Shown here: in pieces, positions 8,453 through 15,843 of the stretch
How the letters are laid out: each line of letters opens with the position of its first letter
Numbering within the stretch: position 1 is the first letter of the stretch
Assembly (NCBI GenBank): GCA_009885105.1
Contig: VFLI01000009.1
Coordinates: 1-32,118, forward strand
Direction: 5' to 3'
Origin: Spirochaetia bacterium
GTDB taxonomy: Bacteria; Spirochaetota; Leptospiria; Leptospirales; Leptonemataceae
Length of the DNA: 32,118 nt
Notes under the pieces: generated by a model
Databases searched by the model: none
Told to the model about the DNA's origin: nothing
Seen by the model: the letters and a program-made list of their open reading frames with translations, nothing else
Position numbers and translations under genes: made by a program

Positions 8453-9667
8453 CTACTGTCTCCGGGCCATTTCTTCCAGGAACTGAATTCGATCCTGCTT
8501 TTCCTTAGAATCCCAGGCAGCTGTGCTGAATTCGGAAGCATTGTAGCTCCCGGTATCCGCATCGGCGGACATTTCTATATGCTCCCACATGGGTTCTGTG
8601 TATCTGGGTTCCGGAACAGGTTTATTTTCTGTGGCGGCTCTTTTTACCATGGCCGGCGTGACAGGGGAATTGTTGCGTTTGCCCCGAATCTGTCTGACGA
8701 CGTACGGCCCGTCTATATGCCTGTCTCGAATCACCTTGCCCCAGAAAACAAACTCGATGGTTCGATTTCCCGCTTCCAGTTCGCCCTCGAAAGTGCTGGA
8801 TGCCACAAGCCTTTGATCGCCGTTTTTTTCCTGGAGATTCGCCTCAAATTCATAATAACCGGCCTTGTAGATCGAGACCGGAATTGAAATTATCAGATGC
8901 CCGTCGCGCAAACGATCCTGCACGGGAGTATTGAACTGTGCTACTATATGCGGTGTGCCCATCCAGGATGCGCGCTGGTTGTGCCGAAGCCCTTTTACTT
9001 CCATATCAACTTCAAGGTACATCTGACCCCAGTCCTCGGAGGTAGGCCGGATGAGAAAAGTATAGATATGATCTCCTGCACGGACGTCGCCATTGGCGCC
9101 GTCATCGCCGGAAGAAATTGGCGGAAGAGACGGATAGACTGCCCGGTACAGCATTCTGTAAATCCTGGGAGTGATTCCCGTGACAGGAAGATTCACTCCT
9201 TCTTTATTGAAGCATCTCAGAAATACTTTGAGATCATGCTTTCCGACGACCACTGATTTTTCCGGCGTCATTTCGCACTGAACATCCGACAGTTCCGCGT
9301 TTTTTTCACATTTCGGCATACCGTCCGGACCGGACGCGCAGCCCTGAGCCGGATTCTGAATCACACCCACCGGCGGTCTTTCCGCATTGAAAGGATCCGT
9401 CAGATCGACCATGCCTGAATAAAGCGGTCTTGAATAGGGAGGATACTGGGCCCAGGTTCTGTACCTCTCCAGGATTTCTTCCGGATCGTCCGACACGATT
9501 TCAATCGGGCCATCGCCGACTCTTTCCAGTGTCGGATCACGATGCGAACTTTCTTCCTGTTTTTCAGTTTCATCTCTGCCGGTGTCTCGCAGCAAGAAAT
9601 ACAAAACAATTGAAAAGAGTATTACGATCAATCCTGTGCCAAGGATCAGCAATTTATTTCGCGACAT
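8453..9667 (-). CDS. Membrane-anchored extracytoplasmic protein, function unknown
   Basis: 404 residues. A short basic start is followed by one hydrophobic helix (about residues 5-26), then a long charged linker, which suggests an N-terminal anchor with the rest outside the cytoplasm. The middle part is beta-rich, and SGDDGANGDVRAGDHIYTF (about residues 188-206) resembles the acidic loop common in extracellular Ig-like/choice-of-anchor domains. Four cysteines in the N-terminal third (GCASG, KCEK, QCEM, RCFN) may form disulphides. The C-terminal ~80 residues are polar and Lys/Glu rich, ending in MARRQ. GAGGTG lies 7 nt before the ATG. It follows the CBS-PAS-Fis regulator gene (87 nt gap, same strand). 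I do not recognise the family. Confidence 0.75.
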   Translation of the reverse strand: MSRNKLLILGTGLIVILFSIVLYFLLRDTGRDETEKQEESSHRDPTLERVGDGPIEIVSDDPEEILERYRTWAQYPPYSRPLYSGMVDLTDPFNAERPPVGVIQNPAQGCASGPDGMPKCEKNAELSDVQCEMTPEKSVVVGKHDLKVFLRCFNKEGVNLPVTGITPRIYRMLYRAVYPSLPPISSGDDGANGDVRAGDHIYTFLIRPTSEDWGQMYLEVDMEVKGLRHNQRASWMGTPHIVAQFNTPVQDRLRDGHLIISIPVSIYKAGYYEFEANLQEKNGDQRLVASSTFEGELEAGNRTIEFVFWGKVIRDRHIDGPYVVRQIRGKRNNSPVTPAMVKRAATENKPVPEPRYTEPMWEHIEMSADADTGSYNASEFSTAAWDSKEKQDRIQFLEEMARRQ

Positions 9668-9754
9668 GCAGATTCACCTCAGGTATTTTACCTTTCCGAA
9701 GAAGGAGACGCCATAGATTTCAAGCCATGAGAAATGGTTCAAGGTTTTTTTTAT

Positions 9755-10897
9755 TCATCTGACCCGGTGTTTTTTGGAGCCGGATTTCTTTTTCTTTACC
9801 GGTTCTTTGCTTACCACTTTTTTGCGTCTTTTCGACAGATCCTTGCGGGCATCCTTCACAATATTGTGGATCAATTCACTCACGGGACTCCCCTTTGGCA
9901 CGGGCGATGTCCTGCGAATTCTGCGGATTGGTTCCTGTTCTTTTTTTAAGAAGGTTTCCTTGATACCAAGTCTCTTTATCTTATTTTGCAGTGTGGATCT
10001 GCGGAGCTTCAAGGCCTGGGCAGTATGCGATACATTTCTGCCGCATCGAAGCAGCGCCGCGGTAAGGATTCTTCTCTCAATATCATCCATCAGCGACTCC
10101 AGACTTCGTCCTCTTTTCAGATTCTCCTGAGCCATTTCGCTGACAAGAGTGTCCCAGCTGTGGAAAATATACAAATATCCGGCAAGATTCGCTTCATCTT
10201 CAAGATGGATGATTTCCACAGGCCCAATCTCGGGGAGAAAAACAGACATCAGCGAGGTGGGTCGGTTCTCGGCGAGAGTCTTTGCCAGAGTATCTCTTGT
10301 CACTTCCATCATGTACTTTTCAGCAATTTTGATTGACTTTTTCAGTTTGTCAAGAGAGAGAATTCTGCTCTCGAAAGATCGATTGTAAAAAAGAGTATTT
10401 CCCTGGAGATCTGCCGCAAAGAGCGGCGCGGGAATCGCTGAAAGAACCAATCGTGTCATCCACTCTGATTGGTTCTCATTCCGAGCCGCCTTTTCTTCTT
10501 CTTTCGCAATTGATTTGGCGGTGCCCGATTCTTCAGCAAGGATAGGAGCCATGACATGAAACTTCGCAATGGCATTCAGAAGATCGGCAGTTTCCCAGGT
10601 GCCGGCCTCATCGCCGTTCTGTTTTAAGACTGGAATGGACGATGTCCCCTGGATCAACCGGAGAACCTCATCGGGCAGGCGTGATTTAACCATCAGTGAG
10701 TCGGGTATACTTTCGAATTCTTTTGAGGCTCGAGCAAGATCGGACATTTCCCGGTTCAGCCTGTCCCGGGAAAGAAATCCAGCAAGATCGCCAGTCGATC
10801 CAATCGATTTGTGGATTTCATCCTGTACAACGGGAATGAACGGAAGTTTTGTCCGATAAAAAACGCGTAGGAGTCTGGAAAGTGGAAAACCCGGCAC
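9755..10897 (-). CDS. CBS-like/PAS/Fis-type HTH transcriptional regulator
   Basis: 380 residues from a GTG at 10897. Residues about 15-115 look like a CBS pair: LPFIPVVQDE..LAGFLSRDRLN, then IPDSLM and SSIPVLKQNGDEAG followed by TADLLNAI. Residues about 145-255 form a PAS domain (LVLSAIPAPLFAADLQGNTL, FYNRSFE). Residues about 265-315 carry a Fis/HTH_8 helix-turn-helix (DIERRILTAALLRCGRNVSH, TAQALKLRRSTLQNKIKRLG). A Lys/Arg-rich tail of about 60 residues follows. No AAA+ domain is present, so it is not a sigma54 activator of the NtrC kind. No ATG, GTG or TTG occurs between 10897 and the Met at residue 50, which would cut the first CBS motif. The GTG lies in the loop of a perfect hairpin and has no ribosome-binding site, so translation may be coupled or structure-controlled. 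Confidence 0.85.
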   Translation of the reverse strand: MPGFPLSRLLRVFYRTKLPFIPVVQDEIHKSIGSTGDLAGFLSRDRLNREMSDLARASKEFESIPDSLMVKSRLPDEVLRLIQGTSSIPVLKQNGDEAGTWETADLLNAIAKFHVMAPILAEESGTAKSIAKEEEKAARNENQSEWMTRLVLSAIPAPLFAADLQGNTLFYNRSFESRILSLDKLKKSIKIAEKYMMEVTRDTLAKTLAENRPTSLMSVFLPEIGPVEIIHLEDEANLAGYLYIFHSWDTLVSEMAQENLKRGRSLESLMDDIERRILTAALLRCGRNVSHTAQALKLRRSTLQNKIKRLGIKETFLKKEQEPIRRIRRTSPVPKGSPVSELIHNIVKDARKDLSKRRKKVVSKEPVKKKKSGSKKHRVR

Positions 10898-10914
10898 TGT
10901 GTCGGGTTTTCCAC
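10882..10914 (-). promoter_or_regulatory. Perfect 12-bp hairpin enclosing the regulator start codon
   Basis: GTGGAAAACCCG (10882-10893) and CGGGTTTTCCAC (10903-10914) are perfect complements around a 9-nt loop that contains the GTG start at 10897. The stem begins 7 nt after the stop codon of the upstream gene. The run after the stem on the minus strand is CTTTCC, not a good U-tract, so it is at best a weak terminator. It may act as an attenuator or translation-control hairpin. Confidence 0.6.
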
Positions 10915-10920
10915 AACGGG

Positions 10921-11913
10921 CTATTTTCTGGCAACCATTAATTGACCGATTTCGGTCAAATAGGGACGCATCGCCCTTAGTTTTTCTGTGAGCTCGTATT
11001 CCAGAATGTCGCCGGCCGCCACCATATCATTGTCTTCCATGGCAGTTGACAGATTGCGCAGCAAATCCGTCAACGAACTGGCGCAGGCCAGGAAGCTCTC
11101 ACCGTTGATGGTAATATCCGCCAGAGTCTTGTCCCCGGCCCGGGAAAGATGAAAATCAAAAGCGAAAAGGGCCGTAATGTACCTGTTCAGCCGGTCTGTG
11201 GTTTTTTCCAGTATTTCAAGCGCTATTCTATCGCGGCCCGCATTCAGGTTCGCGTTGATCGAAACGATCTGTTCTGCAAGCGACGGTATATTCTCATTGA
11301 ACTCCACCAGTATGCCGGTCAGATCTCCCGGGTCCGCTCCCACCATTCGGAGTTGAAGAGAAAGTTTCATCACAAATGCTTTGAAATTTCTCAGATCCTC
11401 CAGAAATGATTCGATCGATTCGCGGTCAGACAGCGCTGAAAATTTATCAACTGCCTGCCGCATCCGCTTCAGTATCTCGTCGATGGGTTCGCTGCGAAAT
11501 TCATCGCTGGCCAGCACCGATAGATGCAGATCCATGCGGAGAATTGAAGAGATCGAATTCATGATTTGATCGATCCAGTGCATTCCGTCCTTCAGGTTGC
11601 TGACTTCCAGGTCCGATAGATTTTCCAGTTCAAAAAGAGTGCTTCCTATCTGATCCAGATATCTGTCCAGCTCCTCCACCGTGGTCTGCACCATGTCCAT
11701 CTCATCGCCGATATAGAAATCAAGCCGGTTCACGCCGTCAGTGGAAATATTTCCCAGAGCGCTCATCACAACTTCTTGAGAATCCACCCTGAGACCCAGT
11801 ATGTATTTTTTATTTTCATGACTCCAGCTTTTTACTGCGTCATAGACTTCCGCGATATTTTTTTCTCCGGACAGTTTTGCGTCCAGCACCTGTTCATTCA
11901 CATAAATCTGCAT
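10921..11913 (-). CDS. Helical protein downstream of fliD, function unknown
   Basis: 330 residues, starting MQIYVNEQVLDAKL with a short beta segment, then almost all helical and acidic, with repeated amphipathic heptads such as ELDRYLDQIGSTLFELENL, FSALSDRESIESFLEDL and ILEKTTDRLNRYITALFAF. No signal peptide or membrane helix is seen. TAGGAGA precedes the ATG by 7 nt, and the fliD stop codon lies in that ribosome-binding site (10 nt between stop and start), so the two are almost certainly co-translated. Position suggests a flagellar chaperone or assembly role, but nothing in the sequence proves it. I do not recognise the family. Confidence 0.75.
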   Translation of the reverse strand: MQIYVNEQVLDAKLSGEKNIAEVYDAVKSWSHENKKYILGLRVDSQEVVMSALGNISTDGVNRLDFYIGDEMDMVQTTVEELDRYLDQIGSTLFELENLSDLEVSNLKDGMHWIDQIMNSISSILRMDLHLSVLASDEFRSEPIDEILKRMRQAVDKFSALSDRESIESFLEDLRNFKAFVMKLSLQLRMVGADPGDLTGILVEFNENIPSLAEQIVSINANLNAGRDRIALEILEKTTDRLNRYITALFAFDFHLSRAGDKTLADITINGESFLACASSLTDLLRNLSTAMEDNDMVAAGDILEYELTEKLRAMRPYLTEIGQLMVARK

Positions 11914-11923
11914 ATTCTTTCTC

Positions 11924-13975
11924 CTAGTCCGACGACTGTGAACGCATATTGTTTCTCAAATATTCGCCCGTCGACCGGCTTTGCTGCACAGCATTCTCCA
12001 TCCTGCCGAACCTGCGCCGTAATGTTTCTTCCATGGACCGCAGACTTATCTCCTTATTGCGGATCCTCTCTTTATTGTCGGTAATTTGCGTTTTTAGTAA
12101 ATCAATTCTTGCGCTCACCAGCCCGCCGGAAAGTCGATTGTACGGCTCCAGAAACCGGACCAGGTTGAATCCGAGGCCGTTGTCTGTTATGCTGTCCTCG
12201 TTGTTGTCCGAGGCAAAGAGCTCACGCACGGAATCCGGAGCCCTGTCCAGGGCATCGTTCAGTTTTGGCTCATCGATAACCAGGTATCCATTCTGAATAT
12301 CATCCCAGCTGCTGCCCACCTCTCCGGTGGTGATTCCTATATCAGCCAGAATTCTGAATGCCGGCTCAGTATTACCGGGATAAGCTGCGGATGTGACCGA
12401 ACGAACACCGGCTACGAGCTGCCGGACAGTGGAATCTGTGGCAAAAACACCCGCCTGGGCCTGCAGCATCCGGATACCCTGATCGATACCGGACCGGTCA
12501 TCGGTGGGTCGGTTGGACTGAAATTCTGAATGATTGGCCGGCTCCGAGTTCTCGCGGCAGAATTTTATCAGATCGTTGTATGCCGTGACCCATTCCTTGA
12601 TTTTTGCCACGATGGCCGCGGAATCCACTTTCACTTTGATGGTAACAGAGCCGGTTGTTATTTTACGAAGATTCAGACTGGCGCCTTCAATGATATCCGT
12701 CAGGCCGGTGTTGGACGGGCGTGTTACCTGTATGCCGTTGATTTTCAATACGGCATCGGAAGCCTCTTCCGTAACGTGCAGGGCGCCGAACTGTCCATTG
12801 GGATCCGGCGATTTCAGTTTGATATCCTGAACTTTCATCGTGACAGAAGCTGCCGAAAAAAAATACATGGATTCGAGCGCCTTACCGCCGGTAATTTCAT
12901 CGGATTTGATGGTTCTGTCTTCGCCTCGCGTAGAACAGGGTAGATCAATTTCTTTACTTTTCTGAACATCATTTTCTTTCCAAATAAAACCCATGCCGCA
13001 TGAAAGCGGCGGGCTGGAAGGCGGCTGAGAAGCTGCCTGTGTCTGTATATCACGGTCGATGTTGTAACCGCGCAGCCCCACCCCTCCCACATCGACGCTT
13101 ATATCCGGACCGACATTGACTGTCCTTTGTTCCGGACCGTTACCGGCTGCAGCCGGCAGCGCTGTTGAAGACAAGAAGCGGAAACTGATTTCCGAATGTT
13201 CTGGAACTCGGACATTGATTTTTACAGACGTATCATTCTGAATCTGTAAAGATACGGCGCTTTCAATTGCAAAGCTTCCCCTGTTTTCCGCCGATTCGCT
13301 CCGTTTGTATTCGAGAGTATTTTCAGGCGAAAGATTGATTGGGGATACCTTCATTTCATTTCTGTTTAATCCCAGAAGACCAATTTTTTGCAAGAGACCG
13401 TCGGTATCATTGAACTGCAAGGCGCCTCTCACTCCTGAAGTCATGGACCGTAGAGCGATCATGGAGCGGTTGTTGTCCACACGAATCATAACGGTATCAA
13501 TGCTGCTCCCTGCAACGGCGCGGATCGCCCGGTTCAGAGCCGAAAGATTCCCGCCGCCAAACTGCACGGCAAAATTGCGGTCGCCGATTTTTATATCAAA
13601 TTTCGCAGCATTCAAATTGTCCGCATCCGGAACAGGATCGGAATGAATCTGATGGTTGGAGGCGAGCTTCATGACTTCTATTTCCTGCCGGCCTGCCTGG
13701 ACTGCCGGAGAGGCTTCCCCGGTAATGGCTCCTGGATCGCTGGATTCGATTGTTTTGGTCGCGAAGGGACCGGCAAAAGAGTGCAGAATTCTGCTTTTAT
13801 CGGCCAGCGCTCGTGTTCTGTTTCGAACTTCTTCCCAGGCCTTGACCAGCAGAGTGTTTCTCTGGTTGTCCTGTTCCATCCGCTGGATCGGGATTCGTTC
13901 TATCTGCATCAACTGCTGGATAGTTCGCTGGGTATCCATTCCGGAATTGTTGAGGTTAATGGGAGGAGCGGGCAT
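11924..13975 (-). CDS. fliD: Flagellar filament cap protein FliD (hook-associated protein 2)
   Basis: 683 residues, long for FliD. It caps the growing filament and promotes flagellin folding; in spirochaetes this happens in the periplasm. The N-terminal segment SGMDTQRTIQQLMQIERIP, followed by RMEQDNQRN, is the FliD_N signature. The C-terminal part has the FliD_C pattern: a WVTAYNDLIKFC helix, LADIGITTGE, DEPKLNDALDRAPDSVRELF, and a closing coiled coil (ITDNKERIRNKEISLRSME, then RRRFGRMENAVQQSRSTG). The middle region is beta-rich and probably surface exposed. No convincing Shine-Dalgarno sequence was seen, but a FliA-like promoter lies about 20 nt upstream. It heads a minus-strand run with the helical protein and the CBS-PAS-Fis regulator. 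Confidence 0.95.
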   Translation of the reverse strand: MPAPPINLNNSGMDTQRTIQQLMQIERIPIQRMEQDNQRNTLLVKAWEEVRNRTRALADKSRILHSFAGPFATKTIESSDPGAITGEASPAVQAGRQEIEVMKLASNHQIHSDPVPDADNLNAAKFDIKIGDRNFAVQFGGGNLSALNRAIRAVAGSSIDTVMIRVDNNRSMIALRSMTSGVRGALQFNDTDGLLQKIGLLGLNRNEMKVSPINLSPENTLEYKRSESAENRGSFAIESAVSLQIQNDTSVKINVRVPEHSEISFRFLSSTALPAAAGNGPEQRTVNVGPDISVDVGGVGLRGYNIDRDIQTQAASQPPSSPPLSCGMGFIWKENDVQKSKEIDLPCSTRGEDRTIKSDEITGGKALESMYFFSAASVTMKVQDIKLKSPDPNGQFGALHVTEEASDAVLKINGIQVTRPSNTGLTDIIEGASLNLRKITTGSVTIKVKVDSAAIVAKIKEWVTAYNDLIKFCRENSEPANHSEFQSNRPTDDRSGIDQGIRMLQAQAGVFATDSTVRQLVAGVRSVTSAAYPGNTEPAFRILADIGITTGEVGSSWDDIQNGYLVIDEPKLNDALDRAPDSVRELFASDNNEDSITDNGLGFNLVRFLEPYNRLSGGLVSARIDLLKTQITDNKERIRNKEISLRSMEETLRRRFGRMENAVQQSRSTGEYLRNNMRSQSSD

Positions 13976-13994
13976 AATTTTTAATCCATTCTCT

Positions 13995-14021
13995 ATATCG
14001 GGAAATGAATGAAAAGCATTA
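13995..14021 (-). promoter_or_regulatory. Candidate sigma28 (FliA) promoter of fliD
   Basis: On the minus strand TAAT (14018-14021), a 15-nt spacer and CCCGATAT (13995-14002) resemble the flagellar sigma28 consensus TAAA-N15-GCCGATAA (3 of 4 and 6 of 8 positions). It ends 20 nt before the fliD ATG. The gene behind it is a typical late flagellar target. Confidence 0.55.
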
Positions 14022-14055
14022 CCAGGAATTGAGGAAATGTTCTATTTGGAAACAG

Positions 14056-14068
14056 GCAGTATTACTGC
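14056..14068. repeat. GCAGTA-T-TACTGC palindrome upstream of fliD
   Basis: A perfect 6+6 bp inverted repeat with a single central base lies 35 nt upstream of the candidate FliA promoter, between fliD and the WG-repeat gene. The loop is too short for an RNA hairpin, so an operator for a dimeric protein is the simpler reading. It may be chance. Confidence 0.35.
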
Positions 14069-14088
14069 TATTTCTTAATGAAAACAGG

Positions 14089-14910
14089 CTAATGAAGCGG
14101 ATTGGTCAGAGAAATCCATTTTCCATTCAATTTGGCACGGGCATGACCATTTTGAAATGGTTCGGCTTCCTGATACCTGGCCGCAAAAATGACTTTTCCG
14201 GTGAGGTCAATATAACCCCATCGTCCCCCGGTGTATCGGTAATGCTCGCCGTCCTGTACTTTACGGCAGCCCGTGCAGAAGACGGCCAGCCGTTCAGAAA
14301 ACGGCAGGGCAAAGTCGAACCTGGCGCGTATCGTCATGACACCGGCCTGGTTGAAAAAACCGATTTTATTGTTCTCAACAAATCGCGCCAGACCCTGGGA
14401 GAATCCATCGGGACCGTTGTCGAACATGAATGGCACGATCACAGTCTGAACAACAAAGCCGGCTCCCCGCCTCCGAGGCCGGCTCTCACTGCTGTCGGGA
14501 GATGTTTCAACAGGATACACTTCTCCCGGGTGTGAAGGCACATACTCCTGACCTTCCGTATAATAACCCGTGGCAAAAATATAACTGCCCTTCAAGCGCC
14601 GAATTTTTTCTGCGATCACTTTACTCGAAGGTCGGAGCAGTACTCTGACAGTGTTCAATTCGGATGGATTGCTCTGAGGAGCTGCATTTCCGGCAGCTTC
14701 CACTGTTTCAAGCACATAGAAAGGATCACTGTCTGCCTGCCAGGCTTCTACTGACATGACGCTCCCCGATCTCTCAACGACAATTCCCTGGCGCAGCTCA
14801 CTTCTCTGCGGTTTGTCAGAGTACAGCGCGCTTCCTGAAAAACAAAAAAGTACTGCAAGAATCACGATCCAGATCGATTTCAAAATTGCTCCCGAGAATT
14901 CACATTTCAT
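14089..14910 (-). CDS. Secreted WG-repeat protein
   Basis: 273 residues from the ATG at 14910. The frame is open further upstream to 15354 but that part runs antisense through the DUF1820 gene. From 14910 the protein begins with a signal peptide (MKCEF, basic Lys, then IWIVILAVLFCFSGSALYS). The C-terminal ~110 residues hold WG/KWG-type repeats: KIGFFNQAGVMTIRARFDFA, then GRWGYIDLTGKVIFAARYQ with EAEPFQNGHARAKLNGKW. The segment of about residues 40-160 is probably a beta-rich domain followed by a polar linker. WG repeats usually mediate binding outside the cytoplasm; no enzyme is implied. It is divergent from the DUF1820 gene and lies 113 nt upstream of fliD on the same strand. Confidence 0.78.
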   Translation of the reverse strand: MKCEFSGAILKSIWIVILAVLFCFSGSALYSDKPQRSELRQGIVVERSGSVMSVEAWQADSDPFYVLETVEAAGNAAPQSNPSELNTVRVLLRPSSKVIAEKIRRLKGSYIFATGYYTEGQEYVPSHPGEVYPVETSPDSSESRPRRRGAGFVVQTVIVPFMFDNGPDGFSQGLARFVENNKIGFFNQAGVMTIRARFDFALPFSERLAVFCTGCRKVQDGEHYRYTGGRWGYIDLTGKVIFAARYQEAEPFQNGHARAKLNGKWISLTNPLH

Positions 14911-14916
14911 GGTATT

Positions 14917-14983
14917 ACCGCAGTTTTGCGGTTTTTCGGCTGAGCCGTCAATTAAAAATAAAATGAATCGAAAAAGCCGCAAA
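14917..14983. repeat. Nested, competing inverted repeats between divergent genes
   Basis: TTTGCGGTTTTTCG (14925-14938) is complementary to CGAAAAAGCCGCAAA (14969-14983) except for one extra base. It overlaps a second hairpin, ACCGCA (14917-14922) with TGCGGT (14927-14932), and encloses CGGC-TGA-GCCG (14937-14947). The outer and first hairpins share bases and cannot form together. The nearest hairpin base is 7 nt from the ATG of the WG-repeat gene. Confidence 0.55.
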
Positions 14984-15056
14984 TATATTGCCCTGTGTAT
15001 TCCTGACGGCGGCAGGTTTGATTGACAGCGAATCGGTCTTCTGTATCCCGTTATGT

Positions 15057-15422
15057 ATGGCCAAAAAAGTTGAAAAAAAGTTCTTCCGAATAATGTTTTA
15101 CAATCAGGGAAAAGTTTTTGAAATATTTGCAAGGACCGTGGCCCACGGAAATCTGTTTGGCTTTCTAGAAGTGGAGGAACTTGTTTTCGGAGAAAGATCA
15201 ACTCTTCTCGTGGATCCCGCAGAAGACAGCCTGAAAAAAGAATTTGAAAATGTCCGCCGAATCTACATTCCTCTTCATTCAGTGATTCGAATTGATGAAC
15301 TTGAGAAATCGGCCGATCTCCGGCCCAGAGTGGTTTCAATGAACGGAGGAGCATCCAGATCGCCGGACGAATCGAGGATCACGCCCATTTATACGCCTCC
15401 GAATCCATTTACCGGCAGATAG
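15057..15422 (+). CDS. DUF1820 family protein
   Basis: 121 residues from the ATG at 15057. The sequence MAKKVEKKFFRIMFYNQGKV, then FEIFARTVAHGNLFGFLEVE and the ending HSVIRIDELEK, matches the DUF1820 pattern as I remember it: a small beta-rich protein of about 100-120 residues with an RI.F.NQGKV.E.YAR start. The family has no established role that I know of. The frame is open to 14988, but that extension lacks family similarity. There is no clear ribosome-binding site. The last ~25 residues (SMNGGASRSPDESRITPIYT and after) are a flexible Pro/Ser-rich tail. It converges with the small membrane protein gene 9 nt away. Confidence 0.82.
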   Translation: MAKKVEKKFFRIMFYNQGKVFEIFARTVAHGNLFGFLEVEELVFGERSTLLVDPAEDSLKKEFENVRRIYIPLHSVIRIDELEKSADLRPRVVSMNGGASRSPDESRITPIYTPPNPFTGR

Positions 15423-15431
15423 CAGGATCTT

Positions 15432-15755
15432 TCAGTATTTCCGTTCTCTGTCGTGATTGATACGGTTCAATATATAAACAAAAATAAAAGCCCCAACAAT
15501 TGTTGATATCAGGTTGACCCGGAAAAGCAGGAATTCCCCGATACTGGGTTTCATCAGCCAGTTGACGAGCCGCAGGAACCACTGCTCGAAACTGGTGAGC
15601 ATCTGAATCAGGACCGCTCCGATTGTTCCTATAATCGCCCCGCCCCAGAATCCGCCCAGAAGTTCTCTTCTCTTCTTCTGATAGTAATACCACGAGGCCA
15701 GCATTCCTGCCAGCACATTAACCAGTATGTCAAGAGGGATGTGTATATATTCCAT
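15432..15755 (-). CDS. Small membrane protein, function unknown
   Basis: 107 residues with three predicted membrane helices: about 5-24 (LDILVNVLAGMLASWYYY), about 33-53 (GGFWGGAIIGTIGAVLIQML) and about 78-97 (FRVNLISTIVGAFIFVYIL). A KKRR positive loop lies between helices 1 and 2, and the tail HDRERKY is basic, which fits an inner-membrane protein. GAGGA lies about 7 nt before the ATG, and a perfect TTGACA is present upstream at 15805-15810 on the minus strand, although a good -10 at the right distance is not evident. It is divergent from aroE. No family recognised. Confidence 0.75.
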   Translation of the reverse strand: MEYIHIPLDILVNVLAGMLASWYYYQKKRRELLGGFWGGAIIGTIGAVLIQMLTSFEQWFLRLVNWLMKPSIGEFLLFRVNLISTIVGAFIFVYILNRINHDRERKY

Positions 15756-15843
15756 TTTCTGTCCTCAGAATAGAACTGCCTGCCTTCTTATCATCGTATG
15801 GAAGTGTCAATTCCGTTAAAATAAGATTTACATAATCAATGCC

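Noticed and set aside
9720..9760. AGCCAT-GAGAA-ATGGTT hairpin with T8 on the plus strand
   Set aside because: The stem is weak with a wobble pair, and no plus-strand gene ends there.
14005..14535. 176-residue open frame on the plus strand
   Set aside because: Shadow of the WG-repeat gene and of the fliD upstream region; low-complexity translation without motifs.
14911..15354. N-terminal extension of the WG-repeat gene by about 148 residues
   Set aside because: It runs antisense through the DUF1820 gene and the inverted-repeat spacer, and the ATG at 14910 gives a normal signal peptide.
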